DNA of 64,000 nucleotides from Glandiceps talaboti (taxonomy: Eukaryota; Hemichordata; Enteropneusta; Spengelidae). The stretch spans positions 19,094,342 through 19,158,341 of the forward strand of contig NC_135549.1 of NCBI RefSeq assembly GCF_964340395.1, given 5' to 3'. The notes under the pieces are model-generated. The model worked only from the letters and a program-made list of their open reading frames with translations. It made no database searches and was not told where the DNA came from. Shown here piece by piece: positions 13,123-53,588 of this stretch. Positions within the stretch are counted from its first letter, which is position 1. Each line of letters opens with the position of its first letter. Made by a program: the position numbers and the translations under genes.

Positions 13123-13260
13123 TATTGCCAGGCTATAAGGACACTAGTATATAGACAATTATTACCATGACAGCTGTTATGTAGCAACTATTTCCCCCAA
13201 GACTGAACAGCACGAGGGGTAATATGACATCTACTAGTACCTAAATATGGCCAGGCAATA
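13123..13260. mobile_element. MITE-like element, family 1, copy 1
   Basis: The ends tattgccaggctat and (reversed) tattgcctggccatat form a terminal inverted repeat. The interior includes cactagta near the left, ctgaacagcacgaggggtaa, and ctactagtac near the right. A second copy at 19207-19334 shares this arrangement. It has no coding capacity. Confidence 0.65.
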
Positions 13261-13737
13261 CGTGTTTTATGGGGGGGGGGGGGGCTATACCTTATGTAAT
13301 ACAAGTCTCTGCTTCTCCAACATGCTGTGCCAAGTGTTATTAATCCAATGAATTTGTTTACTTTCCCTTTTTGTAACAGGTTCTATTCCTCAATGCTTCA
13401 ATGTCGGCAGTCGTAAGAAGAAAAAAAATCCTTTTTGGCATCATGTTAAATCTGTACTGAATAAAACCAGTGTTTTCCAATGAAGGTTTCAATGACTTGA
13501 ACATATAACAATATTAATATTTCTTCAGATAGACTGAAAAGCTCTTTAGCACATCAGTGCTTGTCTCCCATGACGCAAGTTGTACAACCATTCAGGCACC
13601 AACAACATGTAAGAACATTTCTGTAGTGATTCGACTCGTGATCACTCACTTAACAACACCTTTTCTTCACTGAGATGCCCTATATGTAAATTGGTCCATC
13701 AACGTAGCAAAGATCCAAAAGTAGAGTGTTTTCAGAG

Positions 13738-41286
<27,549 letters not shown>

Positions 41287-41600
41287 CTCAATATATTGAC
41301 CACCTGCAGGGAATATAATCATAACCCCAATAAATTACATACATTATATTGAAGTGTTTTTGGTGCTAAGTTCACAATAACCAACACCACTTATCACAAT
41401 GTTCATATAAAGAAAAATGAAAAATGAATACATTGCAACAAATGGCTACAAAGCTTAGAGTTTCAAAAAACCAAATCCAGACTTGTTTAGCTATCCATGT
41501 ATCACTTCATCAGGTCAGTTATATATATACTATATAACCCAATATCAAGTAAGATACTCAGGAGCTGTTCACACCGTGTTAAACACTGTTGCGATCATCT

Positions 41601-41636
<36 letters not shown>
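41601..41636. repeat. (CA)n microsatellite
   Basis: About 17 ca units, upstream of the first POT1 coding exon in transcription sense. Confidence 0.9.
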
Positions 41637-41640
<4 letters not shown>

Positions 41641-42239
41641 TACACAAAATCACTTATTAGTATTTTACTTTAGGATTGGAAGTACGGCTGACTTTGAACA
41701 CTACTACCTATTCAACAAGTCATTCTTTCCTCAATTTCATTTCATTTATTTCTGTGTCTGTGTGCGTGTGTCTGTGTCAGTGTCCATGATAGCTATATTA
41801 TTGTGCCCTACATACCCAACTACAATATTTTTACAACTTTCTTAATGCAGTCAAATTTATGTTTATATCTCATCATACATGTATGTTTTGCCAAACTCTC
41901 CAGACATCTGTGGTTTTACCAATAGTATTGTCAAGTTCCAGATCGACCCATATTACACACGTAAACAAGACTTTATGATTGTTCAGATCAGATCTGCTTG
42001 TACAATGCAGTGTAGTAATAGTATGAAAGAATGAATGATTGAATTATGAATCGGAATGAATGAATTTACCTATCTATAAGAAAAATAAGCTATATTATAC
42101 TTGTATACAACTTACAAGGAAACATGGGAAATATACAAAATGAATACATTGCATATGTACAAACATCATACAAGCATTACATTTAAAGTTTTTGTCACAC
42201 TTATACATTCATAGTCAAACCTTGGTGAACAATCTTCAA

Positions 42240-42443
42240 ACTTGACTCGACTGCACACAGAAACTGCAACGAACACCATACCGATCACAAAACGTTGAAA
42301 TGAGCGCCCTCGAGTGGTTCAAAGATCACAAGTTGAAAGGTCACGACGACAGGCTCGACTTGTATCACTTCCGGTTGCGTCGTTTTGAGCGAAGCGTAAC
42401 AAATTTTTCATTGACCAGTCTGTACGGGGTGCGTCATTGATTC
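42240..42443. promoter_or_regulatory. Putative divergent promoter of POT1 (-) and BAP31 copy B (+)
   Basis: This is a locally CpG-containing segment in otherwise CpG-poor DNA (cgccctcgag, cacgacgacaggctcg, cggttgcgtcg, gggtgcgtc). An ETS-type site acttccgg is at 42367-42374. A consensus donor (ttc|gtaagt at 42443/42444) would splice a copy B 5' UTR exon to the acceptor at 44351-44352, 17 bp before its ATG. On the other strand the first POT1 coding exon opens with an acceptor at 41304, so a POT1 5' UTR exon must lie upstream, most simply here. Transcription starts are inferred. Confidence 0.5.
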
Positions 42444-42828
42444 GTAAGTATCGGATGATTAATTAAGATGTAGAAAGTTGCTCGATATGTTTATTTTACA
42501 GACGTGGTATACACGACAAGTATTTTTAGCAACTAAAGCTGACGTGTCTGTTGCTGGTTTGCAAAGATAACGTTTTGTATTCTCAACAGCATTACTCAGT
42601 ACATGATGCAAGTAGATGATTCACCAAATCTCTATCGTCACAGCACTAGTATTAAAGTGGTGATCCCATAAACTGTTATAATTCTAACATTACTGGCTAG
42701 GCGCTGTGTATGCTGCTTTGACTGAGATATAAGGACCGTTGTTGTACTGGTAATTAATTATGGGTGTTCAGTTGTCTCTCAACAAAGTTTTCTCCCGAAA
42801 AATTATCGCAAGTCTGTTGTAGTGATAC

Positions 42829-43050
42829 CACAGTCACTTGTGTTGTGAGCTAATAATATTCTATTCACGGATGGTAATATTCTAGTCTAGGATGATCATA
42901 ATACAAAACAATGACGTTACTATAGGCGTTTACGATATTCAAAAAATACCATTGCCGGTGATTGTTATGGAACAGTATTATCATGTATGATCATCCTAAA
43001 CTAGAATGTTACCATCCTGGAATGGAATATTAGCTCACAAGTGACTGTGT
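42829..43050. mobile_element. MITE/foldback with about 75-bp inverted ends
   Basis: Left end cacagtcacttgtgttgtga and right end reversed cacagtcacttgtgagctaa run on, with a small gap, through ggatggtaatattctagt and aggatgatcata. The spacer between the arms is about 70 bp. It lies in the 5' UTR intron of BAP31 copy B. Confidence 0.8.
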
Positions 43051-43159
43051 TTCTTCTCCACTGTCTAAGGTCATATCATCCATGGTTTATAGTCAAATGC
43101 CCAGAGAGTTGTCAATCCGATCTGACACAGCATTCAACATTGTAAACTTAGTAAAGCCT

Positions 43160-43459
43160 AGCTGCAATAATTTTAGTGTTAGTTTTTTTGGGGGTTTTTT
43201 GAGGCTTGATTTTTGGGGTATTATGTTTTGTTTTGTCTTTTGTTTTAGCTTTTAATCGTTCCAGGGTTTGCATTTGACTCAAGTCAAAACTAGTGTTTGT
43301 TTTGCATTTAAACCCCAGAATGAAAGAAGCTCAAAAACAAAACTCAAAATCAAAACTAATGCTACAATTATTGGAACTAGTTTTGCTATTTTAAACCCCG
43401 GGACAACAGAACACAACTCTGATACAAAAACAAAAACTAATACTACAGTTATTACAGCT
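43160..43459. mobile_element. Foldback element rich in caaaaact/agtttttg
   Basis: The ends agctgcaataattttagtgt and (reversed) agctgtaataactgtagtat are inverted repeats. The right half holds two direct copies of a block running taaaccccagaatg...aaaactaatgctacaattatt. A short open frame on the + strand comes from these repeats and is not a gene. Confidence 0.65.
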
Positions 43460-44369
43460 ATGAAAAGTCAAATCTCTGGGCTAAGATGAGGATAGCCTCA
43501 GTAAAACAAATCTATTTTCCATAAAGTAGTTTTGCTGTGATTGGAAAAGTGCTGAATAGATGTCTATATAGTGAACTACATAAAGAGTAGTTGAGGCTCG
43601 CTATTACTTTACCCTGGAACACAGTCTCTGTATCTTAATGGACTGTGCCTGGAACAATGTCCATTTTGATTGGACATACAAAGCATAACATGTAACTAAC
43701 AGTGAAACAGTATCCTTAGTATTCGCTGTTGTCCATGCTGTCCTGTCAGGAGAAAGCTTAAACAAACACACAAGAAGTAATTTGAAATGGACACAATCCC
43801 AGTCTACAATTTCTTTTAATCATTTGTATATGTTGTATATCATGTATATAATAGGTGAGACGTATGATAAGTTCTACCATCAATGCATGGACTATATGAT
43901 AATGGCAGCTATTATAGTAATGTTGAGAGATGATAATTCTCACTGTAAACTTGGATATTATTAATATATTAAAATTACTTCAAAATTTTGCCATTTTGCT
44001 GTCTTCAGCTAATACCCAAGGCTAACCTTTTTTTCTTTCTTTTTTTTAAATAACTGAGCACGGTGCACTGTGCTTTAATACTGGTATGAATAAAAAGCTT
44101 TGTTTCCCATATCTAGAGTTTGAGTATTTATGGTTGTACCACTATTAAATACCAAACTAAACAGAAGTTGATAGTTCTGCTGTTGTACAACCATGGTTTG
44201 TGAAACTCATATTCAGATCACAAAGGTTATTGCAATTTGGAAACAGAAAGAAAAATGTACTACAGTAGACTACAAGAGATAGCACTGATTATATATATAA
44301 TCCAAGGAATAAGGATGTTATATTACATTTACTACTCTGTTGTCTTTTCCAGATACCTAAAGAGTCACC

Positions 44370-47300
44370 ATGTCTCTGCAATGGACATTTGTCGCTGGAT
44401 TCCTATACGCTGAAATAGCGTTAGTCGTAATACTTATGATTCCCTTCATAAGCCCAAAAATGTAAGTTATAGTTCTTACTTGCCTTCAAATGATGATCAT
44501 TACTATTAAAGAATACAGCATCCACTGCACAATGTGTGCACATATGAACTGTTAAATTTCCACCATCAGCAGTATCATAAAGAAGGTATCACCATGACTT
44601 GTAAAGTTTAGTATATATAACTTCTTCATGTCCATTATTCGCTGCCACCATTCTATTTTGGAACTTGATTTGCAATCGTTTCTAGAAAGATATTTTTGTC
44701 AGGGATAGTCAAGTGTTATACACATGTAATGTAGTGATGATATTACACTGTTGTTGGCATGCCAACATCTATTTATCACTTGCTAAACACTCTTTTATAA
44801 TGAGCCATTTAATGAAGTACATGCCCAAAGTAGTAAAAGAGTCTAACTAGTAGTAGAATTAGTAGTGCCACAATATTTTTCTTCATAAAAATTGAAACTG
44901 TGTATAATATTATCAAGGGTTCTTGTCTATGCACAGTGATTTCAATCTAGTGAGGGTCTCTAATTTTGCTGATTCTGTGAAAAAAATAACAGCTATTATA
45001 TTTTTCACTCTCCAGGTGGCAGAAGGTATTCAAGTCTCGGATGGTGACAGTATTCAGTTCATATGCCTTTATTTATTTCAACTTTTTCATATTTATTTTG
45101 TTTATACTGTTCTTAGGTAAGTTTATACCTTTGTTTGTTTTTCAGAGTCAAGCCTGTGCTGTACTCTGACATATACGTATGATAGAACATAGCATGTCAA
45201 ATCCTGTGACACACATAGACAGAGACTGTGATATGAAATATGTATATTGGGGAATAATATCGAAATATTACTTTGATCAATAATATCTCATGTTACCTTG
45301 GTCAATAATATGTAAATGTTACCTAGGTCAATAATATCTTAATGTTACCGTGGTCAATAGCATCTGAGTGTTGCCTTGTGCAATAATACTTTAATGTTAC
45401 TTTGGTCAATAATACATTAATGTTACCTTGGTCAGTAATATCTAAATGTGACCTTGGTCAACAATATCTGAATATTTCCTTTGTCAATAATAATCTTAAT
45501 GTTGCCTTGGTCAACAATATCTGAATGTTACCTGGGTCAATAATATATTTATGTTGCCTTGATCAATAATATGTTCATGATACCTCCTATCTGCTTAATT
45601 TATATGTATATATGTAAGTAGACATACCATGATGATACCTGTCATCATGCTATACATTCAAAGTCTTAAGACCATTATTAACACCTTCGTCAACATTTAC
45701 ACAATATAATGTCATAGTCACACGAATGATATTATGCCCGTGTTTGTTTGCTTACTAGTGTACAGTAATGTCAAATAAGCATTTTGTTTGCATGTCATCG
45801 GTTTGAGAGTAGGGCACCATATCATTATTGTATATACCCTACAACACTGTACGATATGCTACGAACACGTCCATAGAATTCACTTCAGATGTAATGTACC
45901 ATGTATGACTGTCTTTTCTCAGATGCTGTACGTGAAGTCCGTAAGTACTCAGTTTCGAGTGGTGATGAGGTCGATTTGAAGAACAACCCACAAGCTGAAG
46001 TCTCAACTCACATGAAGTTATTCCGTTCTCAGAGAAACCTGTATGTTGCAGGATTTGCATTCTTTTTGTGGCTGTAAGTAAAACAACAACATTGAATCAT
46101 ACACTTGGACACATACACATACTTTGTAGGTGATGAAAACATTGAACAAAATGTGTCATAGACAAGTTGTTGTCAGACAAAGTAGATTGCAGTTCACCCA
46201 AGCATACTTGATACATATTCTGATAATCTTTTTATTATAGTGTCAGTGTATATATATACAATGATAGGTGTGAATTAGTCCGTAAGGTATGCCATGACAG
46301 GGCTCCCTCACACATCGGTCAACGAGAGAGGAGTCCAGTGAGGACAGAACGACACTACATATCCTACAGTCTAGGAATGAATTTGAAACAGATAAATTTT
46401 TTATTGTAAATGCTGCCCTCTAGTGTCAGCTCATAGATGCAGTGATAAGATACGAATTAGACAAGAAACACTAAATCCAGAAACCTAACACCATCAAAAG
46501 TATGAACTATGCTGTACACGGCGCATGCACCATATCATATGTCTAATACATATATGTGATTTTTGTGTGTCGCAAATTTCTATTTACACCTACATTGTAC
46601 ATGTACTGTTTTTCTTGTATCAAATCATTTGTTGTGTTTCAAGCACTTTAAATCTTGATAAGTATTTATTGGAATTGGGAATCCACTTTTTTCACAGGGT
46701 CCTTAAACGTTTGTGTACACTGATATCTGAGCAAGCTACTTTACTTGCCAAGAATGAAGCTGCAATCAAGCAAGCCAAAGGTGCCAGTGATCAGGCTCAG
46801 AAACTGATGAAAGAAGTTGCAGACTTGGAAACTGTAAGTCTAGCAACATAAGATACAAAACTGTGTACCTCTTGTCCAAGATCTGCCTCCAAACAGTGCC
46901 CCCGGTGGTCAAACTGTACAATCTTTTGTCTTTCTGAGAACCAAACTATGGCATATTGCATGTAGATGTACATCTCTTAACTACTTATTCAATAGACTCA
47001 TAGAAATAACTCTGAACCAGTCTTGTTTAGGTTTATTGTTTCAGTATTTTAATGATTAATTTGTTGTTATGTAGGAACTAAAAGAGCGTCCTGTTACCAA
47101 GACATCTCGTTCTGGCTCCATGGCTGATTTAGTTGTTGCTGCTGTGGCAGAGAGTGAGACCACTAAAGAACTAGCTACAGTGAAACAAGAGTTGGAGGAC
47201 AGCAAAGCAGGTAAGATACAGGGAAGTTCAAGAACATCACAATATTATAAAAAGAGAAAAACCACACAAGACATGTCAATAAAAACATGTAAGATAAACT

Positions 47301-48979
47301 GTACACAGTGCAAGGGAAGTTGAAAGTAGCTCAAATGAAATGCAGGAGCATCCCTAGGTCTAGATGGCCACCCTGTCATGTAAACCATAGTGGCCAACCT
47401 CTTGTCAAAGATGGTGGCCACCCACTTCTGTAAACCATGGTGACAACTTCTCACGTAAATCATTGCTGGCTGTGGTGACTAACCTCTCCTTCCTCTCTAA
47501 GATATGCTGAGACAGGATGCCCTCACGCATCAGTCAACCCCTAAGAAGTTAGAGCAGGCCGGTGAGGGCAGAGCGACACTAATTGTCTCACTTCTCCTGT
47601 AAACCATCTTGAAATGGATATGGTCCAAACTCTCGTCTCTCTCTCTCTAATGTTTTTGAATTTTACACAAACATCTATATATACACCCTGACAGTGACAG
47701 TTCAGAAAGAAAGTGCTTTCCAATGTACCAAGTCAGCACTTCCAAAGTTGTCGCCAAAAATGAGAAATTTTTAATGTATAAACTGTTGTATTTTTCTCTC
47801 ACAGAGAGTCAGTGTATTTAATCATCTTTTATATTCATTTTCACAGCTTTAAATAAAGCGGAAGCTGATTTGAGTGCACTGAAGAAACAAGCAGAAGGCA
47901 CCACTACAGAGTATGACAGATTACTGACTGAACATGGTAAACTACAGGTAAGGCACCACTTCAGAGTACAACACATTACTGAATGAACATAGTAAACTAC
48001 AGGTAACAATACAGAGTATTTGTAATTTGCCTGCTCTCTAGAGAGGCCCAGTCAGGCAGTAACAATGAACAAATTACAAACTGTAAGGGTATATATAGGT
48101 GACAGTTTGAATATTGGAAACAATAAAGAAAGTAACAGGTGGAGAAGCATGAAAGCTATAAATGAAAGTGGTGGGTTTTAAGAGCACATGACTTAGAATG
48201 CAGATGATGGTGATTGTAGGGAAGATTTTAAAGTCCACAACAGTTATGGCATGGATGATGTGCTCTGGCAAATTGTTCCTTTGAGATATGATGTACTGAG
48301 AGGAGAAATATTTCCTGATATTCAGTCTGACTTTCGATTTTGCAAGTTTTACTGAGTGTCCTCTTGTGCTGTTGGTTTGGTGATACATGTACTTAATAAT
48401 AGACCCTGGTCAGTTTTGTCAATCCCCTTGGTGAAACAAAACACTTGAATTGTGTCTCCTTCTTTTTCCAATGTAGTTATGTTAAGTGTCTTCAGTCTTC
48501 TTTAATCTTTCAGTCCTCTGTGATAAGTACTTGTATTCAAAGACTATGATTACTCTTTTCGGTGTCAAATATTCCTCAGCTGTGTACATTCCATGTTTGT
48601 ATTTTTGCATTCATGCGTTCCCTCTTTGCTGAACTACTGATTGAAATATTGTTCACAATTTTATTGCCTGTAGTTTCAATAACTGGATTATCATTTATTA
48701 TTAAAGATGAATTGAGACTACATTGTGTTTTGTGAAAAGATTTGCCCAATTTTGAATTGCGTAAGTTTTTGTACGGTAATCCTTGGTTGTGCATAGCTCA
48801 TCAAGTAAATAATTTCGTTCCTGACTTTTATCTATAAATCTGTGGTATTTTGATACATAGCTTTCAAGAGGGTCTGTTTGTTGTTCATGTCACTAGCATT
48901 GCATGGTCCTAATTGAATTTGGTTTGTTTTATTTCAGGCAAAACTGGAAGCGGGTGAGGAATCCAAGAAAGATCTGTAA
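44370..48979 (+). CDS. BCAP31: BAP31 homologue, copy B (7 coding exons, 252 aa)
   Basis: Exons: 44370-44461, 45016-45116, 45923-46073, 46698-46833, 47075-47210, 47847-47947, 48938-48979; all phases match (759 nt). The protein is close in length and layout to human BAP31 (246 aa). MSLQWTFVAGFLYAE starts TM1. SPKMWQKVFKSR is the conserved loop, followed by TM2 (about 45-64) and DAVREVRKY. KLFRSQRNLYVAGFAFFLWL leads into TM3 and VLKRLCTLISEQATLLAKNEA, which starts the cytosolic coiled coil. The C-terminal part has EYDRLLTEHGKLQ and the protein ends SKKDL, a KKXX-type COPI retrieval signal. The expected role is ER cargo export, quality control and apoptosis scaffolding. Exons 1-3 align in position and phase with copy A, so the two are tandem duplicates. 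Several aataaa sites lie in the 3' flank (e.g. near 49951 and 50754). Confidence 0.93.
45255..45590. repeat. 27-bp degenerate minisatellite (copy B intron 2)
   Basis: About 12 diverged units of the type ttaccttggtcaataatatc followed by taaatg. Units carry many substitutions, so the array is old. Confidence 0.85.
46281..46358 (+). repeat. Dispersed short palindromic element, family 3
   Basis: cgtaaggtatgccatgacag, ctccctcacacatcggtcaa, then ccagtgaggacagaacgaca. The left ccctcac and right gtgagg pair. Located in copy B intron 3. Confidence 0.65.
47501..47580 (+). repeat. Dispersed short palindromic element, family 3
   Basis: gatatgctgagacaggatgc, cctcacgcatcagtcaaccc, and ggccggtgagggcagagcga. 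Located in copy B intron 5. Confidence 0.65.
47896..48005 (+). repeat. 55-bp tandem duplication of exon 6 end and splice donor (copy B)
   Basis: Two 55-bp units (47896-47950 and 47951-48005) match at 49 of 55 positions. Unit 1 is the last 52 bases of exon 6 plus gta of the donor. Unit 2 lies in the intron and could encode GTTSEYNTLLNEHSKLQ before a second cag|gta. Splicing at the second donor would run the frame into a tga after about 14 codons, so unit 2 is probably not used. Confidence 0.9.
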
Positions 48980-51053
48980 AGTCATTAAATCGACAACACA
49001 TCTAAGCATGGCTTAAAAGATAAATACTAAACTGAACAGGATTTTATCAAAAGTTCCCCGGTAAATTATAACCGTGCATGCTTTCTCTATGGTATATATA
49101 ATATCATGTTATTTAAAGAAACTGACATATACCTAAATATATAAGACAAAACATATCTTACTCTGGCTGGCTTTCAATTTCACAATTTGTAGAGTTGCAT
49201 GTATCAACATGTTAGCAAGCAGTGTGTAAAAGTATCTCATGACATTTCTGATATCTTTAAATTTGGTTCAGTTCAATGCAATTTCACTTGAGTTTAACTT
49301 TTAAGGATTTAAGAAAAAGTATCAAGTGATTAGTTTTCTACAAATGTTGATAAACCTAAATGGTAGTTTTATTTGCTTTGAAGACAACAATTATGGATTT
49401 AAAAAGGTGCTTGTCAAAATTAGTTGTTATCTGGTGTTAATGCCGTGTGTTCGTTGTGGTATATTTGTTTGTGAATTTTTCACCAACATCTTTCAACGTA
49501 GAGCTATATTTTATGAATTACGGTACCTTTTTTGGTGAATGGTGAAGAGACAAAGAGGGAGACAGGGCACAAAATTAGTAATAAATTCTGTTCATTTACA
49601 ACAAATGAAAGTACAGTATCAGCCATGGACTCAGAAAAATGGTATATTTCTGAGAGTGCTATTTTCTCATTCCATGGTTTATATATATAAACAATGATAC
49701 TTTCATAAGAACGACAACATTCTGTCAAGTGTGGCTATGAATTCTAAAATATGACTGAGGTTTAAAATAAATGATACCCCCGGTAGGTTATGCCCCTACA
49801 GTCCATCTATGTATATCATTTGGTAGATATATAGTTGATTGGTGGTTGTGTAAGTTAATAACTTGCAAATTTCGTTAAGTAATGACTGGGCATTTTTAGA
49901 AAGATATGGAATTTTATACGTTACTGAAATCTGGTCAATACAACTACACAATAAATATATTTAGTAAGTTGGTTTGTTCATTCTGTTTGTATGTTTTAGT
50001 GTGAAGGAATAGATTTCTGTCATTTTGTGTTATAGTTGCCATGTAGAGATTTGATTTTTCACACTGTTGTGTAATGCCACAGATTTACTAGAATGTAAAA
50101 TAGTGGTTCGATAGTACAAATAAAATACACTTTTTGGATTCAAGCAAGGGAGTTTAGCATAACAGTTGATTTACAATTATAAGGGTTAAGATAGGAATAT
50201 GGTTAGTGCCTCTACCAGTAGCCTTGCTGTTAACGTGATGTGTGAGTCCACATCGTCATTCTATTCCTTGATCTGCTCATGTGATGAATGTGACATCACA
50301 GTCAGTTTATAATCTCCTGGCATGACATGTGTGACTATGCTGTGTACATTCTATGATGTGGAGTGACATTCACCACAAAAGTATACCAGATTTTTATTGC
50401 ATGCTTCAAACATCACTATTCTTTATTAATGAATAAAGAAGTTACTTATTTATAATTTCGTTTTAGGACTATCAACAAATTACGATATGTTTAATATTTT
50501 TAAAGTTTAAACTTTTTTTTATCAAAATCTTTGCAGGGTTTTTAAGTTTGACATAGCTTTATCAAGTCGAAAGTTAAATACTGGAATTGTTCATCAAAAC
50601 TTAAAAGTGCAATGGTGAGTTGTGTTAATATGAGTAAGCTGAAATAAACTGCCAGAGCACACAGACTGTATTTTATTGAAATGTAACCATCCACTATTCT
50701 TTGTTCAGCAGTTACTTACAAATGTCAGTTTATCTCTTATCAAAATATATGAAAATAAAGTTTAATAAAGACTTGATACTAGGTTGTGTGTGTTTCATTG
50801 CACTTCTTCATCGAAACTGTTGTTTGCACTTTACATATATGTGAACAGCGCCCTCTATGTCACACTAAGCAATTTCTTTTGAATGCAGTCATAAGAGACT
50901 CATCCCTTTCTTAAACAGACACGAGTTAGTGTAGATTAGAGTCATAGCAAACAAAACCACTTTCTTTCATCTTCAACATTTTAAATTTGGTCACAGTGAT
51001 TAAAAAGAATGAGTTTGTGTGTGTGAGTCACCACATTGAAAGGGATGTAGCCA
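48980..51053 (+). other. 3' UTR and flank of BAP31 copy B
   Basis: AT-rich, non-coding sequence with aataaa hexamers near 49757, 49951, 50119, 50430, 50643 and 50754. The cluster aaaataaagtttaataaaga at about 50753 is a good candidate for the distal polyadenylation signal. Confidence 0.5.
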
Positions 51054-51796
51054 GTTTACTGCACTATGCATCGAGATGCATAGTAGCTGGTCACACTCCT
51101 AGCCCTTACATCCTCTGCATGTCTTGAGAACATTTTCATATGACTGAGGTAGCCACATCCCCAAAGGTCATTATTGTTTTTGGGCAAGTACTTTCAATAT
51201 GTTATTACCAGCTTTGAAAATGTTCTCAAGACAAGTAGATGATTCGAAGGCTAGGAGGTATGACCAGCTAATGATGTATCTCATCAACAGCACAGTAAAT
51301 AGGCTACGAGGGCTATAGGAGGTATGACCAGCTAATGATGTATCTCATCAACAGCACAGTAAATAGGCTACGAGGGCTATAGGAGGTATGACCAGCTAAT
51401 GATGTATCTCAACAGCACAGTAAACAGGCTACGAGGGCTATAGGAGTTATGACCAGCTAATGATGTATCTCAACAGCACAGTAAACAGGCTACGAGGGCT
51501 ATAGGAGGTATGACCAGCTAATGATGTATCTCAACAGCACAGTAAACAGGCTACGAGGGCTATAGGAGGTATGACCAGCTAATGATGTATCTCAACAGCA
51601 CAGTAAACAGGCTACGAGGGCGATAGGAGGTATGACCAGCTAATGATGTATCTCGACAGCACAGTAAACAGGCTACGAGGGCTATAGGAGGTATGACCAG
51701 CTAATGATGTATCTCAACAGCACAGTAAACAGGCTACGAGGGCTATAGGAGGTATGACCAGCTAATGATGTATCTCAACAGCACAGTAAATAGGCT
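51054..51796. mobile_element. Foldback element with a 61-bp tandem array in its right arm
   Basis: The left arm (about 51054-51139) carries gtttactgcactatgcatcg, gctggtcacactcctagccc and tgtcttgagaacattttcat. The right arm carries their reverse complement (ttgaaaatgttctcaagaca at 51214-51233, then ctaggaggtatgaccagcta). The outer part of the right arm is repeated about nine times as a 61-bp unit (gaggtatgaccagctaatga, then cagcacagtaaacaggctac and gagggctatag). The units are nearly identical, so expansion is recent. Confidence 0.8.
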
Positions 51797-52299
51797 AAAA
51801 GGGATGGGGACCATAATATTTCAGTGGAGGCTGAAATATTCATCGTTGTTGGTTCTCCTGTTATCCATAATTTACACAGTAAAGAACACACAGTGTGTAT
51901 GCAGTGGTGAATCTTTTAAGTCTATTATTGGTGTCTCGCTGAAAAGGGTTGTATGGCATTGGCCTATTAAGTTGGCTTAAAGAGGAAGGAATCACTTTGT
52001 GAATTTACTATGTTTTATAAAAAAAACTTGGATGATATAAAATGCCTTAGTTTCATTCACTTTCACAAGGTATTCATTCTCTTTACATGTAATGGGCACA
52101 GTGTTAGTAGTTTTTGCCATTCCAATATCTGCCATCTTACCTTAACTAGTCATTACAACTGTCACAATGCAGTGCAGACTGTAAGATGCATCATGTTGCT
52201 CAACCCTGGCCAGTCTGCTCTATTTGTGAAAAATACCGCCAATGGCGTTGTAGCACAACTGTACAGTTTTTAAAAATGTTTATCCATATGCTAGTCCAT

Positions 52300-53553
52300 G
52301 CTAACAATAGGTGTTCATTTGCTGAATAACTATCCAGTTGCCTATCCAACCATGTTGCTATCTTTACGATAAATGCTATCATTTGGCTGTTGCTATGGGT
52401 GTGGTCATGTTGTTAGATATATTTGCATACATTTATGTAAGTTTTTGTTCACTTATGTATGAATTCCTGATATTGTCTTTGCAATACACGTGATCATTTG
52501 GATGTTGCTATGGGCGTGGTCTTGTTGCTAGGGTATTTGCATACATTTTTTGAATGTTTATTCAATTGTCTATTAAACCTCATTGTTATCTTTGTGAAAT
52601 ACACCACCGTTTGGCTGTTGCTATGGGCGTAGTCATGGTTACTAGGGTATTTGCATACATTTTTTGAATGTTTATTCATTTGTCTTTCTATTCCTGTTAT
52701 CTTTGCAATACATGTGATTATTTGGCTGTTGCTATGGGTGTGGTCTTGTTGCTATGCAAATTTACATACATTTTTGAATGTTTATTCAATTATCTATTAA
52801 ACCCTGTTGTTATCTTCGTGAAAAACACCACCGTTTGGCTGTTGCTATGGGCGTGGTCATGGTTGCTAGGGTATTTGCATACATATTTTGAATGTTTACT
52901 CACTTGCCTACCAGATGATGTTGTTATTTGACCAAAGTATACTACCATTTGGTTGTTGCTAAGGGTGTGGTCATGGTTGCTGGGGTCAATTTTGTCAAAA
53001 AAATTTGAAGAAAATCTGCAGAATACCACTTCCGGAACCATCTCACCAAGTTTCGGACTCATTGACCAAGTACTTTTTGAGATATAAGTTTTTGACCAAA
53101 AATGAACATTCTTACACCTAATTTGCATATCACTCATGGAATTATTGTATGCTTAATATATCTTCATCCATACATCCCTAGATGCATCCCCATCAAATTT
53201 CAGCCCAATCTGCTCAGTAGTTTTGGAATTATAGATTTTTAACCAAAAAGACACATTTTTAGCCCTAATTTGCATATCACTGATGGAATCATCATGTCAT
53301 GAACAAATCTTACTTTACACTTCCTAAATAATCTTCCCACCAAATTTCGCACCAATCTGCCAAGTAGTTTCTGAGTTTAAGTTTTTTGACCAAAAATCAC
53401 ATTTTTTGACCCAAATCACACACCTGTGATGCAATCATTTTGATTTGAACAATTTCCCAACTAGACACCCAAGGTAATGGACCCACCAAATATCATGGAA
53501 ATCGGTTCAGCAGTTTTTGACTTTAAGTTGTTTACACACACATACACACACAT

Positions 53554-53588
<35 letters not shown>

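Noticed and set aside
43268-43489. 73-aa open frame
   Set aside because: Produced by the direct repeats of a foldback element in the copy B 5' intron.
51765-51980. 71-aa open frame after the 61-bp array
   Set aside because: It starts inside the last repeat unit and continues into unrelated DNA; no splice partners or family signature.
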